Source: Beijerinckiaceae bacterium (GTDB lineage: Bacteria > Pseudomonadota > Alphaproteobacteria > Rhizobiales > Beijerinckiaceae). Taken from it: a stretch of DNA of 64,000 nucleotides. Each line of letters begins with the position of its first letter. Position 1 is the first letter of the stretch. Under the pieces are notes generated by a model, which was not told the origin of the DNA, searched no databases, and saw only the letters and a program-made list of their open reading frames with translations. The DNA lies in NCBI GenBank assembly GCA_027533425.1, contig JAPZUD010000004.1, positions 310,001 to 374,000 of the forward strand, written 5' to 3'. This document shows, piece after piece, positions 37,157-44,787 of this stretch. A program made the translations under genes and the position numbers.

Positions 37157-37774
37157 ATGAAGAAACTCTCGATTTCTGTTTTCGCCCTTGCCGGCGCGTT
37201 CATCATTGGCCCAACCCAGGCGCAGGATACGCCGAAGGTGGATGCCAAGCGCCTCGAGGAAGTCGCGAAGGCCATGTGGCCCAAGACCCCGGAAGGCTGG
37301 GAAAAGCGCATTTCCTACGACGAGACCCAGGCAATCTGCTCGCAATACCGGAATGATCTGCCCCAGGCCGAATTCGACAAGGTCAAGGCGCGCGAACTCG
37401 CCACGATCAAGCTGCCGGCCGATGGGAACGTTCTGGGGGACTGGAAGGCCGGCCAGCGCTTTGCGAATGACGGTCGCGGCGGAACCTTCACCGACCGGCC
37501 GATGACCAACGGCGCGAATTGCTATGCCTGCCACCAGATGGACCGGTTCGAGCTCAGCTACGGCACGCTCGGGCCCTCGCTGGTCAATTATGGCAAGGAC
37601 CGCAAATATGCGCCGGAAGAGGCCAAGGCCGCCTATGCGAAAATCTACAATTCGATGGCGGTAATGCCCTGCTCGACCATGCCGCGCTTCGGGTATCACG
37701 GCTTCCTGACCGAGCAGCAGATGAAAGATCTGACGGCCTTCCTTTTTGATCCGGAATCCCCGGTCAATAAGTAG
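37157..37774 (+). CDS. soxX: SoxX, monohaem cytochrome subunit of SoxAX
   Basis: This 205-residue secreted cytochrome has a signal peptide (1-22, TQA) and haem site C122-Y-A-C125-H126. The axial Met is in PCSTMPRFGYHG. It is longer than minimal SoxX because of about 60 residues before the haem domain. It starts 12 bp after soxA with GAGGGGGA as ribosome-binding site and is followed by a strong intrinsic terminator at 37801. Confidence 0.95.
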   Translation: MKKLSISVFALAGAFIIGPTQAQDTPKVDAKRLEEVAKAMWPKTPEGWEKRISYDETQAICSQYRNDLPQAEFDKVKARELATIKLPADGNVLGDWKAGQRFANDGRGGTFTDRPMTNGANCYACHQMDRFELSYGTLGPSLVNYGKDRKYAPEEAKAAYAKIYNSMAVMPCSTMPRFGYHGFLTEQQMKDLTAFLFDPESPVNK

Positions 37775-37800
37775 CTTTTTCCCGCTAGAGCGACAGTATA

Positions 37801-37830
37801 GAGGGAGGCTCTCCGGCCTCCCTCTTTTTC
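37801..37830 (+). terminator. Intrinsic terminator of soxAX
   Basis: A perfect 9-bp stem GAGGGAGGC/GCCTCCCTC with a 6-base loop is followed by TTTTT. It lies 26 bp after the soxX stop and only 6 bp before the next start codon, so downstream genes either depend on read-through or have a promoter inside soxX. Confidence 0.9.
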
Positions 37831-37835
37831 GTTTC

Positions 37836-39143
37836 ATGGGGTTTTCCGTGCTGACTGTTGCCTCGACCCCGCCTTTCGCCCCGCATCCCGCGCGCCACGC
37901 GATTCTCTCCGAGGCCCATGCCAGGCCGTTCTTCCGGCTGGAAACACCCGCACGCGTGCTCGGGCTCGCCTTCCTGCGCGGCACGGCCTCGCCGGAGGAA
38001 GTCCGCGAGCGGCTGGATGCCTTCGCGCGGAGCCACGGCGCAGCACCGGCGCCGGCCTCCGCCCGCCATCACCGCATGAACTTGCCGCAGGGCCTGTTCC
38101 GCTGGGAGCAGCATACGGAATTCACCACCTATGTTTTCATGCTCGGCGGCGAAGCTGCCCGGTTTGACCTGACCGGGGGCGAGATCCTTGCATCACTTGC
38201 CCTTCCCGAGCAGCCCGGCCCGCATATCGTCTCGGTCGACATGTCGCTGATCGGCGAGGATCAGGGTGATGCGGCGATGAGCCATGTCCAGTCGGGGGTG
38301 ATCTCGGTTTCCGATGTCGAGGATGGCCGCGCCCGCGTCGCGTCGGATTTCGTGCCGGACGAAGCCGGGTTTGTGCGGTTTGTTATTGTCAATCGTGGCC
38401 TGCCCGACCGGCGCCTCGGCTCGCTCGCCCGCGACGTGATGGAAATCGAGGTCTATCGAAATCTCGCCTTGCTCGGATTGCCGGAGGCACAGCGGATCGG
38501 TCCGATCGTCCGGGAGGTCGAGAAGGGGCTCGCGGATCTCATGCGCGATCTCGTGCACCAGACCACGCTCGGCGAAGGGGACGAATTGCTGGCCCGCCTG
38601 ACCAATATGACGGCGCGCGTCGAGAGCGAGATCGCCACCACGAAATTCCGGTTCGGCGCAACGCGCGCCTATGGCGCGATCCTCAATGACCGGCTTTCGG
38701 CCTTCACCTTGGCCGCGAGCCAGGATGCGCCGACGATCGAAGCCTTCCTCACGAGGCGGAACGCGCCCGCGCTCCGCACCTGCGAGACAATGGAAGCGAA
38801 TCTCCTCGATCTTGCGGCACGGCTCACGCGCGCTTCCGGGTTGTTGCGCACCCGCATCGATGTGGAGCTCGCCAAGCAGAACAATGCGCTTCTGAGCGGG
38901 ATGAGCGAGCGGACGCGCATGCAGCTTCGCCTGCAGCAGACGGTCGAGGGCCTGTCTGTTGCGGCGATCAGCTATTACGTGATCGGGCTGGTTGGTTATC
39001 TGCTCAAGGCAGCCAAGGAAGCGCGATGGCTCCCGCTGCAGCTGGATGTTGCGATCGGCCTGTCGGTTCCACTGGTCGTCGCGGTCATGTGGGTGCTCGT
39101 ACGCCGGCTCCGCCGCCTCCATACCCGAGTCGACGGGTTGTGA
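37836..39143 (+). CDS. DUF3422 family membrane-anchored protein
   Basis: This 435-residue protein has the DUF3422 signature (HPARHAILSEAHARPF, GLFRWEQHTEFTTY, DVMEIEVYRNLALLGLPEAQ) and two C-terminal transmembrane helices (about 375-400 and 404-425). Function is unknown. The ATG at 37836 sits 6 bp after the soxAX terminator with no clear ribosome-binding site; GTG 37848 is an alternative. The stop overlaps a possible GTG start of the soxS-like gene. Its place between soxX and soxS suggests a link with sulfur oxidation, but the family is also common outside sox clusters. Confidence 0.85.
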   Translation: MGFSVLTVASTPPFAPHPARHAILSEAHARPFFRLETPARVLGLAFLRGTASPEEVRERLDAFARSHGAAPAPASARHHRMNLPQGLFRWEQHTEFTTYVFMLGGEAARFDLTGGEILASLALPEQPGPHIVSVDMSLIGEDQGDAAMSHVQSGVISVSDVEDGRARVASDFVPDEAGFVRFVIVNRGLPDRRLGSLARDVMEIEVYRNLALLGLPEAQRIGPIVREVEKGLADLMRDLVHQTTLGEGDELLARLTNMTARVESEIATTKFRFGATRAYGAILNDRLSAFTLAASQDAPTIEAFLTRRNAPALRTCETMEANLLDLAARLTRASGLLRTRIDVELAKQNNALLSGMSERTRMQLRLQQTVEGLSVAAISYYVIGLVGYLLKAAKEARWLPLQLDVAIGLSVPLVVAVMWVLVRRLRRLHTRVDGL

Positions 39144-39184
39144 GGACGCTGGCCAACATATTCATCTTGCGCTATATCATCCCG

Positions 39185-39598
39185 ATGCTGGTTTTCGTTT
39201 CCTTCCTTCGGCGTACTCGGCCGTGCGGGCTGGTCAGGGCATGGCTGGTCGGCTTCATGCTGGTCTGGGCCGGCATGGTGCCGGGGCACGCGGCCGAGCT
39301 CGTCATGTACGAGCGGCCGGGCTGCCCCTGGTGCGTGCGCTGGCACAAGGAAGTCGGGAGCATCTATCCGAAAACGCCGGAGGGCGCGCGCGCGCCATTG
39401 AAGGCCGTGATGCTCGACCGGCAGTCGCAAGCCGCCTACCGCCTGAAAGAGCCGGTCTTCTACACGCCGACTTTTGTCCTGGTGGAAAAAGGGGAAGAAA
39501 TTGGCCGGATAACCGGTTATATGGGAGACGACGCCTTCTGGAGCCTGATGAAGATGCTGGCTGGCAAGCTGGACTCTGTAGATCAAGCGGGAAAGTAA
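39185..39598 (+). CDS. soxS: SoxS-like secreted thioredoxin-fold protein
   Basis: This protein of about 137 residues has an N-terminal hydrophobic signal (VGFMLVWAGMVPGHA) and a CPWC redox motif in MYERPGCPWCVRWHKEVG, then the cis-Pro region FYTPTFVLVEKGEE. SoxS in Paracoccus keeps the SoxY cysteine reduced and active. The start is uncertain: GTG 39140 overlaps the upstream gene, ATG 39185 gives a plausible signal peptide, and ATG 39257 a minimal one. None has a good ribosome-binding site. It precedes soxR by 3 bp. Confidence 0.82.
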   Translation: MLVFVSFLRRTRPCGLVRAWLVGFMLVWAGMVPGHAAELVMYERPGCPWCVRWHKEVGSIYPKTPEGARAPLKAVMLDRQSQAAYRLKEPVFYTPTFVLVEKGEEIGRITGYMGDDAFWSLMKMLAGKLDSVDQAGK

Positions 39599-39601
39599 CC
39601 A

Positions 39602-39964
39602 ATGTCCTTGATTGAAGCAGGCCTCGAATCCGAACTGCGTGACGGCGATGAGTTTTCGCCCGAACTTGACCAGTTGATGCGCAAGGCTCGCAAGGCCAGC
39701 GACTTCCTGAAGGCGCTCAGCCACGAGAACAGGTTGCTGCTGCTCTGCCTCCTCTCGGAGAAGGAGCGTTCGGTCAGCGATCTCGAGAACATCCTGTCGC
39801 TGCGGCAGCCGACCGTATCGCAGCAACTCGCGCGCCTCCGTCTCGACGGGCTGGTCACCACGCGGCGCGATGGCAAGACCATCTATTACAGCCTCGCGAA
39901 CAACGATGTGCGTCAGGTGATCTCGATCATCTATCGCATCTTCTGCGACCCTCCGAAAACCTGA
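39602..39964 (+). CDS. soxR: SoxR/BigR-type ArsR-family transcriptional repressor
   Basis: This 120-residue winged-helix protein has the ArsR core FLKALSHENRLLLLCLLSE, recognition helix RQPTVSQQLARLRLDGLV and wing RRDGKTIYYSL. It has exactly two cysteines, C49 and C115, at the positions used by BigR and SqrR to form a polysulfide bridge on contact with persulfides. It should repress sox genes until reduced sulfur is present. It lies between soxS and soxT with gaps of 3 and 13 bp, the common soxS-R-T neighbourhood. Confidence 0.9.
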   Translation: MSLIEAGLESELRDGDEFSPELDQLMRKARKASDFLKALSHENRLLLLCLLSEKERSVSDLENILSLRQPTVSQQLARLRLDGLVTTRRDGKTIYYSLANNDVRQVISIIYRIFCDPPKT

Positions 39965-39977
39965 GGATCAGGACGGA

Positions 39978-41051
39978 ATGCCCGCGCTCGCCACCGGTCT
40001 GCTGGGGTTCCTGATCGGTCTGGTTGTTGGCGTGGTTGTCTATCGTGCCCGTCTCTGCACATTCGGTGCGATCGAGGACGGCCTGATGGGTCAGGACTGG
40101 CGACGTGCCAAGGTCTTCGGTCTGGCACTGGCAGTCGCCCTCCTGCTGACCCAGGGCATGATCCTTTTCGATCTCCTGGATGCCAGCCGGACAACCTATC
40201 TGCCCCAATCCGTGCCTGTTGTCGGGCTGGTTATCGGAGGCGTGCTGTTCGGCATCGGGATGGCGCTTGTCGGTACCTGCGGCTTTGGCTCGCTGATCCG
40301 GCTCGGCAGCGGCGATCTTCGCAGCCTGGTCGTGATCATCGTCTATGCCCTCTTTGCCTATGCGATGCTGCGGGGCCTGTTGTCCGGGTTTCGCATCGAC
40401 CTGATCGAGGGCTGGGCCTGGCCGATGCCGGGGCCCAGTGCCTCCGATCTCGCAACCCAGATGCAACGGATTTCCGTCATTGACATGCGCGCTGTGGCCA
40501 GTCTGGCCATCATCGTCCCGCTTGTCCTCGCCGTCCTGCAGGATACGCGATTGCTGCGGGCCCGCCGGCTCTTGACGGCAGGGTTTGTGCTTGGCCTCGC
40601 GGTGGCTTTGGGCTGGGCTGCAACCGGCTGGTGGAGTGACCCGTTCGACCTGCACCAGCGCGTCCAGAGCCTCACCTATGTCGCCCCGGTCGCCCGGGCG
40701 ATGTTCGGCGTCCTCTCCGGGCAGGATGACTGGCTGGATTTCGGGATCAGCAATGTGGCCGGAGTCGTGATCGGCGCCTTTGCTGCCAGCATCCGGGCCG
40801 GTGAGTTCCGGTGGGAGGCCTTCGACGACCATCACGAAATGAAGCGTCATCTCATTGGCGCCATCTGTATGGGGACCGGGGGCGTTCTGGCCGGGGGCTG
40901 CACCATCGGCCAGGGCCTGACCGCGGGTTCCCTCCTGGCGCTGTCGATGCCCATTGTGATCCTGAGCATGATCGTCGGAGCCCGGATCGGCATCGCGGTC
41001 CTGATGGGCGATGCCGGCGACTGGATGCGGCGTCTCGCCAGCCGGGCGTGA
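39978..41051 (+). CDS. soxT: YeeE/YedE-family sulfur-compound transporter (SoxT)
   Basis: This 357-residue membrane protein has about nine to ten predicted helices and the conserved YeeE cysteines in RARLCTFGAIEDG, VGTCGFGSLIRLGSGDLRSL and AGGCTIGQGLTAGSL. The family imports thiosulfate or moves other sulfur groups across the inner membrane; SoxT near soxR is thought to import an inducer or sulfur for biosynthesis. It follows soxR by 13 bp and ends the rightward sox group. Confidence 0.9.
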   Translation: MPALATGLLGFLIGLVVGVVVYRARLCTFGAIEDGLMGQDWRRAKVFGLALAVALLLTQGMILFDLLDASRTTYLPQSVPVVGLVIGGVLFGIGMALVGTCGFGSLIRLGSGDLRSLVVIIVYALFAYAMLRGLLSGFRIDLIEGWAWPMPGPSASDLATQMQRISVIDMRAVASLAIIVPLVLAVLQDTRLLRARRLLTAGFVLGLAVALGWAATGWWSDPFDLHQRVQSLTYVAPVARAMFGVLSGQDDWLDFGISNVAGVVIGAFAASIRAGEFRWEAFDDHHEMKRHLIGAICMGTGGVLAGGCTIGQGLTAGSLLALSMPIVILSMIVGARIGIAVLMGDAGDWMRRLASRA

Positions 41052-41210
41052 CTGGGTGCGGCGCTCTGCCGCCACGGTGCGCACAAGCACCGCATCCTCA
41101 CCATGATTCGGTCAGGAATTTCGGTTGATAGCCATCGCAACATCAACGATACGCTACGCCGGCAGGAATGTCGGGCCGGAAGGCCCGAGGCTTCGGGGGC
41201 GGAAGAAAGG

Positions 41211-42236
41211 GTGAGCAACGTGGACCAAGCCGCCGCGCGGGAAGATTCCGCCGTCATGGCCCGTCGAGCCCGCTTCATGAAGATTGCCGGCACGATCGCC
41301 AGTGCCGGCCTGTTTGCCGTGTCGCTGGCTGTTCTGTACTGGCTCATCACCGAGCTGGACGCATCCGAAGTGAAGGCCGCTTTCGCACGGGCAAAGAGCA
41401 GCCAGATCTGGCTTGCCCTGTTCTTCACGGCGGTATCGTACCTGATGCTGACGGGGTATGACTGGGTCGCGCTGCCGGCCGTGACCACGCAGAAGGTCCG
41501 CTACAGGATCGCTGCGCTCGCCTCTTTCACCTCCTATGCCGTCAGCTTCACGCTCGGCTTCCCGCTGCTCACGGCCGCCACCGTGCGCTACTGGATCTAT
41601 TCCAGCGTCGGGCTGGGTGCCCGGGCCATTGCCAGCCTGACGCTGATTGCCGGGATCACTTTCTGGCTCGGGATGGGCGTCGTCCTGGCCACGGTCATGA
41701 TCATCCTGCCAGGTTCCGCCTCGACCTTCACGCGGCTGCCGCTGTCGATGAATGTCCTGATCGGGCTCGCGGTCCTGCTCGGGATCGCGATTTATCTGCT
41801 GGTCGTCAAGCGCGGCAACAGGACGCTCTCCGTCCAGGGCTGGCAGTTGCGTCTTCCCGGCGTTCGGATCACGTCGCGGCAGATGGCGCTGGGCGCGGCC
41901 GATGTCTGCGCCGGTGCTGCGGTTCTCTTCGTCCTGCTGCCGCCGGATGCGCAGATTCCCTTTGCGACCATGCTCGCCGCCTATGTCTTCGCCTGCACGC
42001 TCGGGATTGCAAGCCATGCCCCGGGCGGTATCGGCGTCTTCGAGGCGACCATGCTGCTGGCGCTGCCGGGCGTCCCGCGGGAGCAGTTGCTCGGTGCGTT
42101 GCTGGTCTACAGGCTGTGCTACTATGTCGTCCCCTTTGTCCTGGCTCTGGTCCTGCTCGGTGTCCGCGAATTGATGATCCGCGCCGGCATGCTCCGGAGG
42201 CAGCTTTCGACGCCGGATGAGGATCAGCATGTCTGA
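41211..42236 (+). CDS. UPF0104/lysylphosphatidylglycerol synthase-like integral membrane protein
   Basis: This protein of about 341 residues has roughly eight transmembrane helices and the family motifs LLTAATVRYWIYSS and the closing GIASHAPGGIGVFEATMLLAL. The domain matches the flippase-like membrane half of MprF; the aminoacyl-transferase half is absent. GTG 41211 has GGAAG upstream; ATG 41256 is an alternative. Its 3' end overlaps the phoR start by 8 bp, so it heads the phosphate regulon unit. A role in membrane-lipid handling during phosphate stress is inference. Confidence 0.8.
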   Translation: MSNVDQAAAREDSAVMARRARFMKIAGTIASAGLFAVSLAVLYWLITELDASEVKAAFARAKSSQIWLALFFTAVSYLMLTGYDWVALPAVTTQKVRYRIAALASFTSYAVSFTLGFPLLTAATVRYWIYSSVGLGARAIASLTLIAGITFWLGMGVVLATVMIILPGSASTFTRLPLSMNVLIGLAVLLGIAIYLLVVKRGNRTLSVQGWQLRLPGVRITSRQMALGAADVCAGAAVLFVLLPPDAQIPFATMLAAYVFACTLGIASHAPGGIGVFEATMLLALPGVPREQLLGALLVYRLCYYVVPFVLALVLLGVRELMIRAGMLRRQLSTPDEDQHV

Positions 42237-43539
42237 AGCCGGGCCGCCATCCGATCCGGCAGAGGAGGCACCGCCGACGCTCCGTTCCCTCGTGATGCGC
42301 ACCAATGTCCTGCGGGTGCTGGCCATAACCGCCCTGGGCGGGCTCCTCTTCATGGCACACCTGTCCAGTCTGCCGTGGCTGGCGCATTCTCTTGCGCTTC
42401 TGGCGCTCGGCTTCGTCTGGCTTGGCTGGCGCACGCTCGAGCCGTCCAGCCTGCGCCGGGGTGATCCGGTCCGCGCCATCCGGAATCCTCCGGACATGCG
42501 GCTCAATGCCGTTCTCGATGCCATGGCCTCGCCGACCATCCTGATCGATCACCGCGGCAATATGGTGCATGGCAATGCCGCCGCGCTGAAAGCCCTTGGC
42601 GGTTTGCGGCTGGGTCATCCCGTCTCTTTCGCGCTCCGCGCACCGGCCATGCTGTCGGCCCTTGAAACCGTCCTGTCCGGTCAGGCGGAGGCCCGGGCGG
42701 AAATCGTCGAGCGCGTACCGATCGAACGGAGCTATGACATTGTTGTCCGCCGCCTCGGCCACGGGCCGGTGCAGCCGGCCAATGGTGTGGCCTATGCCGT
42801 CATCTTCATGACGGACACGACCGCGGCTCGCCGTCTTGAGGCGATGCGGGCAGATTTCGTGGCCAATGCGAGCCACGAATTGCGCACGCCGCTCGCCTCG
42901 ATCCTCGGCTTCATCGAAACCCTTCAGGGGCCGGCGCGGGACGATGCCGTGGCGCGACGGAACTTTCTCGGGATCATGGAGCAGCAGGCGAAGCGCATGG
43001 CCCGGCTGATCGAGGACCTGTTGTCGCTCTCGAAGATCGAGCTGAACGCCCATATTCCGCCAGCGACATCGGTCGATCTCGCGCTGCTGCTGCGCTCGGT
43101 TTCCGACGCTTTGGGCGGGCTCGCCCGCGACCGGGGTGTGCAGCTTCATTTCGCTCTGGCCGAGGGTATGCCGCCGGTCACGGGGGACCGTGACGAATTG
43201 GTCCGCGTTTTCGAGAACCTCATCGAGAACGCGATCAAGTACGGCCAGAGCGGCGGCCGGGTGGACATCATGCTCCAGAAGCTCGGCGAGGATCCGCCGG
43301 CCGAACTCGTTGTCCAGGTCCGCGATTACGGGCCGGGCATCGCCGAGGAACACCTGCCACGCCTGACCGAGCGCTTCTACCGCGCCGATATTGCCGAAAG
43401 CCGTGTCCTTGGCGGAACGGGGCTCGGCCTGGCCATCGTGAAGCATATCGTCACCCGTCATCGCGGGCGCCTGGCCATCTCCAGCACGCTCGGCGAAGGG
43501 GCCACCTTCTCGGTGACGCTTCCGACAGCTGCGGATTGA
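42229..43539 (+). CDS. phoR: Phosphate regulon sensor kinase PhoR
   Basis: This 436-residue kinase has two N-terminal helices (about 28-65), a PAS-type domain (LDAMASPTILIDHRGNMVHGNAAA), the H-box FVANASHELRTPLASILGF, N-box NLIENAIKYG, and DYGPGIA and [12 protein letters not shown]. Short cytoplasmic sensing through PstB and PhoU is typical. ATG 42229 is preferred over ATG 42217 because TGAGGA lies 6 bases upstream. Its cognate regulator phoB lies at the far end of the pst cluster. Confidence 0.93.
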   Translation: MSEAGPPSDPAEEAPPTLRSLVMRTNVLRVLAITALGGLLFMAHLSSLPWLAHSLALLALGFVWLGWRTLEPSSLRRGDPVRAIRNPPDMRLNAVLDAMASPTILIDHRGNMVHGNAAALKALGGLRLGHPVSFALRAPAMLSALETVLSGQAEARAEIVERVPIERSYDIVVRRLGHGPVQPANGVAYAVIFMTDTTAARRLEAMRADFVANASHELRTPLASILGFIETLQGPARDDAVARRNFLGIMEQQAKRMARLIEDLLSLSKIELNAHIPPATSVDLALLLRSVSDALGGLARDRGVQLHFALAEGMPPVTGDRDELVRVFENLIENAIKYGQSGGRVDIMLQKLGEDPPAELVVQVRDYGPGIAEEHLPRLTERFYRADIAESRVLGGTGLGLAIVKHIVTRHRGRLAISSTLGEGATFSVTLPTAAD

Positions 43540-43565
43540 AACCTAAGTATTTTCAGCCGGTTGAA

Positions 43566-43583
43566 CTGTCATCGTTTTGTCGT
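43566..43583 (+). promoter_or_regulatory. Pho box upstream of pstS
   Basis: Two direct heptamers, CTGTCAT and TTGTCGT, are separated by four bases (CGTT), giving the 11-bp period of a PhoB dimer site. The first heptamer matches the consensus exactly and the second at 5 of 7 positions. It lies 75 bp before the pstS start and 27 bp after phoR, so PhoB should activate pstSCAB-phoU-phoB when phosphate is scarce. Confidence 0.85.
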
Positions 43584-43657
43584 CACCGGTCTATAGAAGC
43601 GTGCGGACCGGCTGCATTTCAACCCCGCGCGGCCGGGCTAACAAGGAGAGTCCCGAG

Positions 43658-44710
43658 ATGGGTTCGAAATTCCTCGGCGTGTCCGTGATCGCCCTCGCCA
43701 TGGCCGTGAGTGCCGGCGTTGCATCCGCGCGCGACCAGATCCGTATCGTTGGTTCGTCGACCGTCTATCCGTTCACGACGGCGGTTGCCGAGCAGCTCGG
43801 CAAGACCGGCGGCGTGAAAACTCCGGTGGTGGAATCCACCGGCACCGGCGGCGGCATGAAGATGTTCTGCGACGGCGTCGGCGTGAACTTCCCCGATGCC
43901 ACCAATGCCTCGCGCCGTATGAAGATCGGTGAGTTCGAGGCCTGCCAGAAGAACGGCGTCAAGGACATCATCGAACTGATGATCGGCTATGACGGCCTCA
44001 CCATGGCGCATTCGAAGAAGTCGCCGCCGATGAAACTGACCCGCGCGCAGATTTTCCTCGCTCTGGCCAAGAACGTTCCGGGTCCGGATGGCAAGCTCAT
44101 CCCGAACCCCTACAAGAGCTGGAACCAGATCGACCCGTCGCTCCCGAACAAGCCGATCGAGATCCTCGGCCCGCCGCCGACTTCTGGTACGCGTGACTCG
44201 ATGCACGAGCTCATGATGGAGCCGGGCGCCGAGCAGATCCCGGCGCTGAAGGCCCTCAAGGCCTCGGACCGCAAGGCCTTCGACGCCGCCTGGAAGACGG
44301 TTCGTGAAGACGGCGCCTATGTCGAGGCGGGCGAGAACGACAACGTGATCGTGCAGAAGCTCGAAGCCAACCCGACTGCTTTCGGCGTGTTTGGCTTCTC
44401 GTTCCTCGAGGAAAATGCCGCGAAGATCCAGGGCGTGACCATTGATGGTGTCGTGCCGGAAATGGACTCCATCTCTTCGCTGAAGTATGGCCCGTCGCGT
44501 GAGATGTTTGTGTACGTGAAGAAGGCCCATGTCGGTGTCGTTCCCGGCCTCGACAAGTTCGCCCAGGAATATGTTTCGGATCGCGCCGCCGGTGACGGTG
44601 GCTACCTCGAGAAGAAGGGCCTCGTCCCGGTGCCGAAGGCGAAGCGTGACGTAGCCAAGGCCAATGTCGCGGCTCTGAAGACCATGACGGGCGAAGGTCT
44701 GCCGAAGTAA
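43658..44710 (+). CDS. pstS: Periplasmic phosphate-binding protein PstS
   Basis: This 350-residue protein has a signal peptide (residues 1-24, ASA) and the phosphate-binding segments IVGSSTVYPFTTAVAE, ESTGTGGGMKMFCDG and PPPTSGTRDSMHEL. ATG 43658 is chosen because AAGGAGAG lies 7 bases upstream and the signal peptide starts there. It delivers phosphate to PstCAB. A stable hairpin in the 77-bp gap to pstC could keep pstS mRNA more abundant. Confidence 0.96.
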   Translation: MGSKFLGVSVIALAMAVSAGVASARDQIRIVGSSTVYPFTTAVAEQLGKTGGVKTPVVESTGTGGGMKMFCDGVGVNFPDATNASRRMKIGEFEACQKNGVKDIIELMIGYDGLTMAHSKKSPPMKLTRAQIFLALAKNVPGPDGKLIPNPYKSWNQIDPSLPNKPIEILGPPPTSGTRDSMHELMMEPGAEQIPALKALKASDRKAFDAAWKTVREDGAYVEAGENDNVIVQKLEANPTAFGVFGFSFLEENAAKIQGVTIDGVVPEMDSISSLKYGPSREMFVYVKKAHVGVVPGLDKFAQEYVSDRAAGDGGYLEKKGLVPVPKAKRDVAKANVAALKTMTGEGLPK

Positions 44711-44742
44711 GGCAGCGGCCGAGATCGGCCATCGACGAAACA

Positions 44743-44767
44743 GGCCGGCGCCCTCCGGGCGCCGGTC
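44743..44767 (+). terminator. Stable hairpin between pstS and pstC
   Basis: Stem CCGGCGCCC/GGGCGCCGG with a 3-base loop is extended by a G-U and a G-C pair to 11 bp. It is followed by TTGCC, not a true U-run, so full termination is unlikely. It may act as a 3' stabiliser or partial terminator that favours pstS over pstCAB. Confidence 0.6.
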
Positions 44768-44787
44768 CTTGCCAGCGGGGGTAGGCG

